DNA of 64,000 nucleotides, taken from Streptomyces sp. NBC_00249 (GTDB lineage: Bacteria > Actinomycetota > Actinomycetes > Streptomycetales > Streptomycetaceae). Position 1 is the first letter of the stretch. The number at the start of each line of letters is the position of its first letter. Positions 42,879 to 51,914 of the stretch are shown here, piece by piece. The stretch spans positions 930,001 through 994,000 of the forward strand of contig NZ_JAPEMV010000002.1 in the NCBI RefSeq assembly GCF_026342355.1. The letters are read 5' to 3'. The position numbers and the translations under genes were made by a program. A model generated the notes under the pieces. That model worked only from the letters and a program-made list of their open reading frames with translations, had not been told where the DNA came from and did not search any database.

Positions 42879-44276
42879 TCACGCCTGGTATGAGGCGAGT
42901 TCCACGACGGTGATGTCGGACGGCGCCCCGACCCGCACCGGCGGACCCCACGCGCCCGCGCCACGGGACACGTACAGCTGGGTGTCGCCGTAGCGCTCCA
43001 GGCCCGCGACGGTCGGGTTCGCCAGCTCGGCGAGGTACTTGCCGGGCCACAGCTGGCCGCCGTGGGTGTGGCCGGAGAGCTGGAGGTCCACGCCGTGCCG
43101 GACGGCCTCGTCGATGACGATGGGCTGGTGCGCGAGCAGTACGGAGGCGCGGGACCGGTCGCGGTCGCCGAGGGCCGCCCCGAAGTCGGGGCCGTGGCCC
43201 TCGCTCTCGCCCTGGACGTCGTTGACCCCGGCGAGGTCGAAGTACGGGAGCTCGCGGCGGGCGTTCTCCAGCGGGACCAGACCGAGCTCACGGACGTGGT
43301 CCACCCACTGCTGGGCGCCGGAGAAGTACTCGTGGTTGCCGGTGACGAAGTAACTGCCCAGCCGCGAGGACAGTCCGCGCAGCGGTTCGGCGGCGGGGCC
43401 GAGGTCGCGGACGTCGCCGTCGACGAGGTCGCCGACGATCGCGACGAGGTCGGGCTGCGTGCGGTTGATCGTGGCCACGATGCGGTCGGTGTGGGCGCGG
43501 CCGAGGATCGGGCCGAGGTGGACGTCACTGACGACGGCGATCCGGAACCCGTGCGCGGCACGGGGCAGCCGGGCGAGCGGCACGGTGACCCGCTTGACGC
43601 GCGGCCCGCGCAGCACCCCGTACGTCCCGTTGGCGACGACCCCACCGGCCGCGAGCGCCGCCGCCCCGCCGACCACCCGCGAAACGAACACCCGCCGGCT
43701 GACTCCGTCGGGGCCCTGCGGGGCCGTTCCCCTCCCCGCCCCTTCCCGCACCTGGGGCTCCGCCCCAGCCCCCGCCACGCCCGCGCCCGCGGCGGGCGAG
43801 CCGAATTCCAGCCCCTCCGGCGATTGAGGAGCGGGGCCCGCGGCCGTACCCACCCGGGCAGGGACCTGGCCCGCGCCGCCGCCCTCCCCCGCCGGGGCGG
43901 TGCCGCCCGCGGCGGGCGAGCCGGAATCCAGCCCCTCCGGCGATTGAGGAGCGCGGCGGGCGAGACGGCGGAGCCAGAGGTGGCGGGCCGGTTCGGCCAC
44001 GAGCATGGCCAGGGTCAGGTACAGCAGCACCGCGAGCCACATGTACCCCGGCCACGCCACCAGCCGCTCCAGCCAGAACGGCGCCCCGGCCCGCCCCGCC
44101 GTCAGCGCGGCCAGCGCCAGCAGCGGCAGCGCGAAGGCCAGGACGGTGCCCGCCCGGCGGGCCGCGCCGCCCGCGCGGGTCGTGTCACGGACCAGCCGGA
44201 TCCACAGCCACCGGTGGACGAACCCCACGAGCACCAGGGCGGCCAGGACAGCCGCAATCACCACGAATACGGTCAT
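42879..44276 (-). CDS. Membrane metallophosphoesterase with repeat-derived linker
   Basis: A 465-residue protein. Residues 1-95 hold three or so membrane spans. Residues 105-190 are a low-complexity linker that includes APQSPEGLDSGSPAAGG and APQSPEGLEFGSPAAGA, encoded by two copies of a dispersed intergenic repeat. A Tat/span-like part follows (RRVFVSRVVGGAAALAAGGV). The phosphoesterase domain begins near residue 240: VSDVHLGPILG (DxH), VGDLVDGDV (GDxxD), VTGNHEYF (GNHE), and LSGHTHGGQLWPG, the full two-metal set of the YkuE/UDP-2,3-diacylglucosamine type. The active site should be outside the membrane. Stop-start overlap with SCO4848 upstream. Confidence 0.9.
   Translation of the reverse strand: MTVFVVIAAVLAALVLVGFVHRWLWIRLVRDTTRAGGAARRAGTVLAFALPLLALAALTAGRAGAPFWLERLVAWPGYMWLAVLLYLTLAMLVAEPARHLWLRRLARRAPQSPEGLDSGSPAAGGTAPAGEGGGAGQVPARVGTAAGPAPQSPEGLEFGSPAAGAGVAGAGAEPQVREGAGRGTAPQGPDGVSRRVFVSRVVGGAAALAAGGVVANGTYGVLRGPRVKRVTVPLARLPRAAHGFRIAVVSDVHLGPILGRAHTDRIVATINRTQPDLVAIVGDLVDGDVRDLGPAAEPLRGLSSRLGSYFVTGNHEYFSGAQQWVDHVRELGLVPLENARRELPYFDLAGVNDVQGESEGHGPDFGAALGDRDRSRASVLLAHQPIVIDEAVRHGVDLQLSGHTHGGQLWPGKYLAELANPTVAGLERYGDTQLYVSRGAGAWGPPVRVGAPSDITVVELASYQA
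43785..43832. repeat. Intergenic-type repeat inside metallophosphoesterase CDS, copy A
   Basis: A 48-base unit containing CCAGCCCCTCCGGCGATTGA, nearly identical to the copy 120 bases away at 43905. The same core with small changes is found in intergenic gaps at 49040 and 54730-54915. It is read in frame here without a stop. Confidence 0.75.
43905..43952. repeat. Intergenic-type repeat inside metallophosphoesterase CDS, copy B
   Basis: Second copy, differing from copy A at about two positions (GAATCC for AATTCC), again in frame. The two copies give the repeated protein linker SPEGL-x-x-GSPAAG. Confidence 0.75.
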
Positions 44277-44518
44277 CGTGATTCACGCCTCAGCGCGCGG
44301 ACCCCGCGCAACCCGATCACACCAACGGCCGTCCCCAGGAGAAATGACGTCACCGCGAGGAGAAGGTGGACCCAGAAGTAGGCCGTAGGGTCCCCCGCCG
44401 TGTCGAAGGCCAGACCACTGCCGTTCTTCCACAGGTTCCGGACGAAGGACACCCAGATGAACCAGCTCCACACGCCGAAGGCGAGCAGGAACCAGGAAGC
44501 GGCGCGGCTGAGTTTCAT
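44273..44518 (-). CDS. SCO4848-family membrane protein
   Basis: An 81-residue protein with two membrane spans: ASWFLLAFGVWSWFIWVSFV and FWVHLLLAVTSFLLGTAVGV, and a basic C-terminus (RGVRALRRESR). This small family is conserved in Streptomyces with unknown function. ATG at 44518; its stop codon overlaps the metallophosphoesterase start (ATGA), so the two proteins are made together. It is divergent from the D,D-carboxypeptidase gene, which suggests a cell envelope role. Confidence 0.85.
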   Translation of the reverse strand: MKLSRAASWFLLAFGVWSWFIWVSFVRNLWKNGSGLAFDTAGDPTAYFWVHLLLAVTSFLLGTAVGVIGLRGVRALRRESR

Positions 44519-44639
44519 GTCCCCAGTATCGGATTCGTCCCCAGGACGGACGCGCCGGGGTGGGCCGTACCGGGGGTGGTTGTCCCCGGTTGGCCGGTCC
44601 ACGACGCCGGACAGCCGATCGGGATGTACTTTCACCTGC

Positions 44640-45890
44640 GTGTCTGCCAAGAAGACCGCGCTGACGGTCCTTTCCGCCGCGCTCCTGGTCCCCGCGATGC
44701 TCGTGGCGCCCGCCCACGCCGCCCCGGCCCCGGCCGCCCCGGCGGACGGCAAGGGCCGCCCCCGCAAGGCGCCCGCGCCCCCCGCGTCGATGTCCACCGT
44801 CGGCGGCGCCGCCCTCGGGCAGCCCGGCACCCAGGTGAACCTGCTGCCCGGAGCCCCCGCCCTGCCCGCGAACCTGACGGGGCGTTCCTGGATCGTGGCG
44901 GACGCCGAGTCCGGGGAGGTCCTGGCGGCCTACAACTCCCACTGGCGGCTGCCCCCGGCGTCGACCATGAAGATGCTCTTCGCGGACACCGTGCTGCCGA
45001 GCCTGCCCAAGGACCAGGTCCACAAGGTCACCGACCAGGATATGGACGGTGTGGGTCCCGGCAGCAGCCTCGTCGGGGTGAAGGAGGACCACGAGTACAC
45101 GGTCCACGACCTGTGGCTCGGCGTGTTCCTGAAGTCCGGCAACGACGCCGTGCACGTTCTTTCGGCCATGAACGGCGGCATCGACAAGACCGTCAAGGAC
45201 ATGCAGGCGCACGCCGAGGAACTCCAGGCCCTCGACACCCACGTGGTCTCCCCGGACGGCTACGACGCCCCCGAGCAGGTGTCGAGCGCCTACGACCTCA
45301 CCCTGATCGCCCGCTCCGGACTACAGAAGCAGGACTTCCGCGAGTACTGCGGAACGGCGACCGCGCAGTTCCCCGGGCGGCAGGAGGCGGGCAAGCCGCG
45401 CGAGTTCTTCGAGATCCAGAACACCAACCGGCTGATGACGGGCGCCGGCGGCATCAGCCCCTACAAGGGCATCGCCGGGGTGAAGAACGGCAACACCACC
45501 ATGGCCGGCGCCACCTTCACCGGCGCCGCCCAGCAGGGCGACAGGAAGCTGCTGGTCACGGTGATGAACCCGGACGGCGGCGGCGCCAACTCCGTCTACG
45601 AGGAGACCGCCGCCCTCCTCGACTGGGGCTTCGCGGCGGCCGGGAAGGTCCGGCCCGTCGGGGAGCTGGTGCCGCCGAAGAGCGCGGACACCACCTCGCA
45701 CGGCTCCCCCGCCCAGTCCCACGAGAACGGCGGCAACGGCCCCACGGCGGCGGGCGACGACTCGGGCAGCAGCGGCGTCGGCACGGCCCTCGGCATCGCG
45801 GGCGGGGCCCTGGCCGTCCTGGCGGGCGGGGCGTTCGTCGTGAACCGCCGCTGGCCGCGCGGCCGCCGCGGCCCGGGCGGCAGGCCCTAG
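44640..45890 (+). CDS. D-alanyl-D-alanine carboxypeptidase (S11 family)
   Basis: A 416-residue exported penicillin-binding protein. The signal peptide is AKKTALTVLSAALLVPAMLV, ending near AHAAPA. Active-site motifs are STMK near residue 105 (SxxK), KSGNDA near residue 165 (SxN) and VKNGNT near residue 280, where the usual KTG is KNG. A Ser/Gly linker leads to a C-terminal membrane span (GIAGGALAVLAGGAFVV) followed by Arg-rich residues, so it is anchored at both phases of export. It removes the terminal D-Ala of peptidoglycan stems. GTG start at 44640 with a weak ribosome site. Confidence 0.9.
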   Translation: MSAKKTALTVLSAALLVPAMLVAPAHAAPAPAAPADGKGRPRKAPAPPASMSTVGGAALGQPGTQVNLLPGAPALPANLTGRSWIVADAESGEVLAAYNSHWRLPPASTMKMLFADTVLPSLPKDQVHKVTDQDMDGVGPGSSLVGVKEDHEYTVHDLWLGVFLKSGNDAVHVLSAMNGGIDKTVKDMQAHAEELQALDTHVVSPDGYDAPEQVSSAYDLTLIARSGLQKQDFREYCGTATAQFPGRQEAGKPREFFEIQNTNRLMTGAGGISPYKGIAGVKNGNTTMAGATFTGAAQQGDRKLLVTVMNPDGGGANSVYEETAALLDWGFAAAGKVRPVGELVPPKSADTTSHGSPAQSHENGGNGPTAAGDDSGSSGVGTALGIAGGALAVLAGGAFVVNRRWPRGRRGPGGRP

Positions 45891-46804
45891 GCAGGCCGGG
45901 ACTCCGACTCGGGAGCGGGCACCCCGTCCTCCCCCGCCTCCGCCGCCTCGTCCCCCTCGTCGCGGGTGGCCGTCCACGCCGCGCAGTACAGCAGCAGCTT
46001 CGCCGTGAAGTTGATCCACAGCAGGAGCGCGATCGGCACGCCGAAGGCCCCGTACATGCTCTTGCCCGCGATCTCCCTCATGTAGCCGCTGAGCAGCAGC
46101 TTCAGCAGCTCGAACCCGGCGGCGCCGATCAGCGCGGCCTGGATCAGCCGGAAGCGCGGCGGGTCGACGCCGGGCAGCAGGGTCAGGACGTAGAGGAGCA
46201 GCAGGAAGGCGGCCAGTACACCGACGAGGAAGGCTCCGCCGCGCAGGAACACTCCGCCCCAGCCGTCGCGCGGGACGCCGAGGGCCTCGCCGAACTTGCC
46301 GACCGCGCTCGACCCGATGATCGAGGCCGCGGCCGAGCCGATGCCGGCGGCGCCGAGCCCGAGCAGGACGAGGGCGTCCTTGCCCTTGCGGACGATCGGG
46401 TTGCCCTGGTCCTCGTCGTCCTTGTCCCAGACGGCGCGCAGGCAGTCGCGCATCGAGCCGACCCAGCCGATGCCGGTGAACAGGAGCAGCGCGCCGGCGA
46501 CGAGGCCGACGGTGCCCGCGTTCGCGACGAGGCCCTCCAGGTCGAGCTGGTCGGAGATGCCGGGGACCTGCTCGGCGAGGTTCTTCTGGAGCCGGTCGAG
46601 CTGCTGCTGGCTGAGCAGCGCCGCGCCGACGGCGGCGGCCACGGTGATCAGCGGGAAGAGCGCGAGGAAGCTGATGAAGGTGATCGCGGCGGCGAGCCGG
46701 GTCCAGTGGACCCGGTCGAGCCGCTCGTAGGAACGCCACGGATGGGTTCGCGTCGCGGCGCCCACCAGCGGCCCGATCACCGGGAGTTTCTTCAGCCAGT
46801 CCAT
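45887..46804 (-). CDS. YihY/virulence factor BrkB family membrane protein
   Basis: A 305-residue membrane protein with about six spans. The start is WLKKLPVIGPLVGAATRTHP, and DRVHWTRLAAAITFISFLAL is the family hallmark. Later SMYGAFGVPIALLLWINFTA is also typical. An acidic C-terminal tail (DEGDEAAEAGEDG) lies in the cytoplasm. The old name RNase BN was assigned wrongly in this family, so the function remains unknown; an envelope or transport role is likely. ATG 46804 has no close partner; the 180 bases upstream show no gene. Confidence 0.9.
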   Translation of the reverse strand: MDWLKKLPVIGPLVGAATRTHPWRSYERLDRVHWTRLAAAITFISFLALFPLITVAAAVGAALLSQQQLDRLQKNLAEQVPGISDQLDLEGLVANAGTVGLVAGALLLFTGIGWVGSMRDCLRAVWDKDDEDQGNPIVRKGKDALVLLGLGAAGIGSAAASIIGSSAVGKFGEALGVPRDGWGGVFLRGGAFLVGVLAAFLLLLYVLTLLPGVDPPRFRLIQAALIGAAGFELLKLLLSGYMREIAGKSMYGAFGVPIALLLWINFTAKLLLYCAAWTATRDEGDEAAEAGEDGVPAPESESRPA

Positions 46805-46985
46805 GGGGTCACCGTAAATGAGCTGCCGGAAATAGCCTGGATTGCCGCTTTTGGGCAGTACGGTCGTCGATTGTGACTTTTCGCCCTACGGTTCGTCCCC
46901 CGGTCCGTCCCGCGGTCCGCCCGTTCCACGCCCTGGTCCTGCGCAGGCTCCGGTTCCATGCCGCCCGGACCCTGCGACCGCTGCG

Positions 46986-47597
46986 TCAGGAGCGCCGCAC
47001 GACCGTGACGGTGGCCGAACCTGACTGCGCGGGCACGCCCGCGGCGCCGACCGGGCCGGCCGGGCCCGTCGGGCCGTTGCCGAAGGGGTACTCGCGCAGT
47101 TTGCGCCAGACCCCGTCCGAGCCCTGCTCGTAGAGCGCGAAGCCCTCGCACAGCCACTCGGCGGCGTAGTCGGCGAGCTCGGCGAACGCCCGGTCCATCG
47201 CCTCCTCGGGGATCCCGTGGGCGACGGTGACGTGCGGGTGGTACGGGAAGGCCAGCTCACGGCTGAGGGGCCCCTGCGGGTCCCGGACCTGCCCCTGGAG
47301 GCGGGTACAGCCCGGGGCGCCCTCGACGAGCTGGACGAAGACGACCGGCGAGAGGGGGCGGAAGGTTCCCGTCCCCTCCAGACGCATCGCGAACGAACGG
47401 AAGGCCCCGGCGACCTCGGCCAGGTGCCGGCGGATCCCGGGCAGCCGGTCCGCCTCCACCTCGGTCGGCGGTACGAGGGTGACGTGCGTGGGGATGCCGT
47501 GCGCGGCGGCGTCCCCGAAGCCGGCGCGCAGCTCCTGGAGCTGGCTGCCGTACGGCTCCGGGACCGCGATCGAAACGCCGAGCGTTACGGTCCCCAC
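46986..47597 (-). CDS. 2'-5' RNA ligase / 2H phosphoesterase family protein
   Basis: A 203-residue protein with the two HxT motifs of the 2H superfamily: THVTLVPP near residue 37 and HPHVTVAHG near residue 130. The GTG at 47597 has GGAGGAG seven bases upstream and is clearly better than the longer frame. C-terminal 25 residues are Gly/Pro-rich. Enzymes of this fold ligate or hydrolyse 2'-5' or cyclic phosphodiesters in RNA or nucleotides; the real substrate is unknown. It lies next to trpS with a hairpin between. Confidence 0.85.
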   Translation of the reverse strand: MGTVTLGVSIAVPEPYGSQLQELRAGFGDAAAHGIPTHVTLVPPTEVEADRLPGIRRHLAEVAGAFRSFAMRLEGTGTFRPLSPVVFVQLVEGAPGCTRLQGQVRDPQGPLSRELAFPYHPHVTVAHGIPEEAMDRAFAELADYAAEWLCEGFALYEQGSDGVWRKLREYPFGNGPTGPAGPVGAAGVPAQSGSATVTVVRRS

Positions 47598-47623
47598 GTG
47601 GGTCTCCTCCGTGTCTAGGGGTA

Positions 47624-47654
47624 GGTGCTGCCGCTTCAGTGTGGCGGCAGCACC
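47624..47654 (-). terminator. Terminator between trpS and the 2H phosphoesterase gene
   Basis: Perfect 11-base arms GGTGCTGCCGC (47624-47634) and GCGGCAGCACC (47644-47654) with a 9-base loop, 29 bases beyond the trpS stop codon. Confidence 0.8.
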
Positions 47655-47682
47655 CCCTTCGCCGCCAGGGGCCTTCTTTCCG

Positions 47683-49162
<1,480 letters not shown>

Positions 49163-50434
49163 TCAGGACAGCGGGAGCCCAGGGGCGGGGTGGGCGGACA
49201 TGAGGGTGGTGACCTCCGACCGGATGACGGTCAGCGCGGCTTCGTCCGAGGCGGCGGCCGCGTCCACCGCGCGGGAGATCCAGTCCGCGACCACCGGCAT
49301 GTGCGCGGCGGTGAGCCCGCGCGAGGTCAGGGACGGGGTGCCGATGCGGATCCCGGACGGGTCGAACGGCTTGCGCGGGTCGAACGGGACCGTGTTGTAG
49401 TTCACGACGATCCCGGCCCGGTCCAGCGCCTTGGCCGCGACCTTCCCCGGCACCCCCCGCGAGGTGAGGTCCATCAGGATCAGGTGGTTGTCGGTGCCGC
49501 CCGAGACGAGGTCGAAGCCCCGGCCCAGCAGGGCCTGCGCCAGCGCCTTGGCGTTGGCGACGACCGCGTGGGCGTAGGCGGTGAAGGACGGCTGAGCCGC
49601 CTCGTGGAGGGCTACCGCGATGCCGGCGGTCGTCTGGTTGTGGGGGCCGCCCTGGAGGCCCGGGAAGACCGCCTTGTCGATGGCCTTCGCGTGCTCCTCG
49701 CGGCACATCAGCATCGCGCCGCGCGGCCCGCGCAGGGTCTTGTGGGTGGTCGTGGAGATCACGTCGACGTGATCGGCCGGGGAGGGGTGCGCCCCGCCGG
49801 CGATGAGGCCGGCGATGTGGGCGACGTCCGCGACGAGGATCGACCCGGCTTCGGCGGCGATCGACGCGAAGGCCTCGAAGTCGATGGTGCGCGGCAGGGC
49901 CGTACCGCCGCAGAAGAGGATCTTCGGGCGTTCCTTGAGGGCCAGGTCGCGGACCTCGTCGTAGTCGATGCGGCCGTCGTCGGCGCGGACGCCGTACTGG
50001 ACGCCCCGGAACCAGGAGCCCGTCGCCGAGACGCCCCAGCCGTGGGTGAGGTGCCCGCCCATCGGCAGGGCCATGCCCATGACGGTGTCGCCGGGCTTCG
50101 CGAAGGCCAGGTAGACGGCGAGGTTCGCCGGGGAGCCGGAGTACGGCTGGACGTTCGCGTGGTCCACCCCGAACAGGCCCTTGGCCCGTTCGACCGCGAG
50201 CGCCTCGACGCGGTCGATGTTCTGCTGGCCCTCGTAGTAGCGGCGGCCCGGGTAGCCCTCGCTGTACTTGTTCTGCAGCACCGTGCCGGAGGCTTCGAGC
50301 ACGGCCGCGGACACGTAGTTCTCACTGGGGATCAGCCGCAGCGTCTCCGCCTGGAGGGTCTCCTCCGCCGTGACGAAGGACGCCAGTTCGGGGTCGGTGG
50401 AGAGCAGGGCGGGGTGACGGTGGTTCGCGCTCAT
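49163..50434 (-). CDS. glyA: Serine hydroxymethyltransferase
   Basis: A 423-residue PLP enzyme that converts serine and tetrahydrofolate to glycine and 5,10-methylene-tetrahydrofolate. LIPSENYVSAAVLEASGTVL near residue 37, YPGRRYYEGQQNIDRVEALA near residue 62, and the PLP lysine in VISTTTHKTLRGPRGAML near residue 230 are characteristic. ATG 50434 is chosen because MSANHRHPALL is preceded by GGAGG. A ZTP riboswitch lies in its leader. With folD and purH in the same window it supplies one-carbon units to purine synthesis. Confidence 0.97.
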   Translation of the reverse strand: MSANHRHPALLSTDPELASFVTAEETLQAETLRLIPSENYVSAAVLEASGTVLQNKYSEGYPGRRYYEGQQNIDRVEALAVERAKGLFGVDHANVQPYSGSPANLAVYLAFAKPGDTVMGMALPMGGHLTHGWGVSATGSWFRGVQYGVRADDGRIDYDEVRDLALKERPKILFCGGTALPRTIDFEAFASIAAEAGSILVADVAHIAGLIAGGAHPSPADHVDVISTTTHKTLRGPRGAMLMCREEHAKAIDKAVFPGLQGGPHNQTTAGIAVALHEAAQPSFTAYAHAVVANAKALAQALLGRGFDLVSGGTDNHLILMDLTSRGVPGKVAAKALDRAGIVVNYNTVPFDPRKPFDPSGIRIGTPSLTSRGLTAAHMPVVADWISRAVDAAAASDEAALTVIRSEVTTLMSAHPAPGLPLS

Positions 50435-50476
50435 GGCGGTTCCTCCGGGGTCGATGTCAGTTCTCGTCCCCGCGAG

Positions 50477-50566
50477 GCCCAGGCGAGCGGCCCTGTGTGC
50501 GGTCCTGCGCGCACGACTCCCCCGGAGTTGGTTCTCCGTACGCCAGTCGCCGTGCGTACCGCACAC
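50477..50566 (-). promoter_or_regulatory. ZTP (pfl) riboswitch upstream of glyA
   Basis: On the minus strand the leader has GGCGACTGGCG, then GAACCAACTCCGGGGGAGTC, and after a variable stem GCCGCTCGCCTGGGC at 50491-50477. These are the two conserved parts of the pfl motif: the ACUGGCG side and the CGCCUGGGC side that pairs with it. The aptamer binds ZTP/ZMP (AICAR nucleotides), which rise when 10-formyl-tetrahydrofolate is low, and usually turns on one-carbon genes. The expression platform is probably the stem around CCTCGCGGGG and the ribosome site CCCCGGAGG. Confidence 0.85.
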
Positions 50567-50660
50567 CTTAGCGGGCGCGTCGCGCGGAAGGTTTCTCCGC
50601 CCACGATCCGAGCGACGATAGGAAGGACGCCACCCACGTCACACGACGATCGGAGACCCC

Positions 50661-51866
50661 GTGTCGAGAACTGCTGCTGCCATCCGCTCCGCCGACGAAC
50701 ACAGTGCGCACAACTACCATCCCCTCCCGATCGTCGTGGCCTCGGCGGAGGGCGCGTGGATGACGGACGTGGAGGGCCGCCGGTACCTCGACATGCTCGC
50801 CGGGTACTCGGCGCTCAACTTCGGGCACGGCAACCGCCGCCTGATCGACGCGGCCCGCGCCCAGCTGGAGCGGGTCACCCTCACCTCGCGCGCCTTCCAC
50901 CACGACCGCTTCGCCGACTTCTGCACCGAACTGGCCGCGCTGTGCGGCAAGGACATGGTGCTGCCGATGAACACGGGCGCGGAGGCCGTGGAGACGGCGG
51001 TGAAGACGGCGCGCAAGTGGGGTTACGAGGTCAAGGGCGTCCCGGACGGGCACGCCAAGATCGTGGTCGCCGCCGACAACTTCCACGGCCGGACCACCAC
51101 CATCGTGTCGTTCTCCACGGACCACGACGCCCGCGACCACTTCGGGCCGTACACCCCCGGCTTCGAGATCGTCCCGTACGGGGACCTCACCGCCCTCGCC
51201 CACGCCGTCACCGAGAACACCGTGGCCGTGCTGCTGGAGCCGATCCAGGGCGAGGCGGGGGTGCTGGTGCCGCCCGCCGGATACCTGGCGGGCGTACGGG
51301 AACTGACGCGCGAGCGGAACGTCCTGTTCATGGCGGACGAGATCCAGTCGGGCCTGGGCCGCACCGGGAAGACCTTCGCGTGCGAGCACGAGGAGGTCGT
51401 GCCGGACGTGTACATCCTCGGCAAGGCGCTCGGCGGCGGCGTGGTGCCGGTGTCGGCGGTGGTCGCCGACCGGGACGTCCTCGGGGTGTTCCGGCCCGGC
51501 GAGCACGGCTCCACCTTCGGCGGGAACCCCCTCGCCTGCGCGGTCGCCCTGGAGGTGATCGCGATGCTGCGCTCCGGCGAGTACCAGCAGCGGGCCACCG
51601 AGCTGGGCGACCACCTGCACCGGGAGCTGAACCTGCTGGTCGGCGGGGGCGCGGTGACCGCCGTACGCGGCCGCGGGCTGTGGGCGGGCGTGGACATCGA
51701 CCCGGCGCGCGGCACGGGCCGGGAGATCTCCGAGAAGCTGATGGAACTGGGGGTGCTGGTGAAGGACACCCACGGGTCGACGATCCGGATCGCGCCGCCG
51801 CTGGTGATCAGCAAGGAGGACCTGGACTGGGGCCTGGACCAGCTGCGGTCCGTCCTCGCCGGCTGA
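50661..51866 (+). CDS. rocD: Ornithine aminotransferase
   Basis: A 401-residue class III PLP aminotransferase that converts ornithine and 2-oxoglutarate to glutamate semialdehyde and glutamate. HNYHPLPIVVASAEGAWMTD and YLDMLAGYSALNFGHGN are close to the family consensus. The PLP Lys is in YILGKALGGGVVPVS near residue 258, and NTGAEAVETAVKTARKWGY binds the cofactor phosphate. GTG 50661 has GGAGACCCC ahead. It links arginine breakdown and proline synthesis. Convergent gene follows with a strong terminator between. Confidence 0.96.
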   Translation: MSRTAAAIRSADEHSAHNYHPLPIVVASAEGAWMTDVEGRRYLDMLAGYSALNFGHGNRRLIDAARAQLERVTLTSRAFHHDRFADFCTELAALCGKDMVLPMNTGAEAVETAVKTARKWGYEVKGVPDGHAKIVVAADNFHGRTTTIVSFSTDHDARDHFGPYTPGFEIVPYGDLTALAHAVTENTVAVLLEPIQGEAGVLVPPAGYLAGVRELTRERNVLFMADEIQSGLGRTGKTFACEHEEVVPDVYILGKALGGGVVPVSAVVADRDVLGVFRPGEHGSTFGGNPLACAVALEVIAMLRSGEYQQRATELGDHLHRELNLLVGGGAVTAVRGRGLWAGVDIDPARGTGREISEKLMELGVLVKDTHGSTIRIAPPLVISKEDLDWGLDQLRSVLAG

Positions 51867-51877
51867 CGGGAGGGGCG

Positions 51878-51906
51878 GGGGCCCCGCGCCGGTGGCGCGG
51901 GGCCCC
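51878..51906. terminator. Bidirectional terminator between rocD and the YgiC-like gene
   Basis: Perfect 13-base arms GGGGCCCCGCGCC (51878-51890) and GGCGCGGGGCCCC (51894-51906) with a 3-base loop, in the 48-base convergent gap. Confidence 0.88.
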
Positions 51907-51914
51907 TAAGCCGC

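Noticed and set aside
46805..46985. Possible small gene between brkB-like and 2H phosphoesterase genes
   Set aside because: The available frame is Pro/Arg/Val-rich, lacks a ribosome site and runs antisense into the neighbour.
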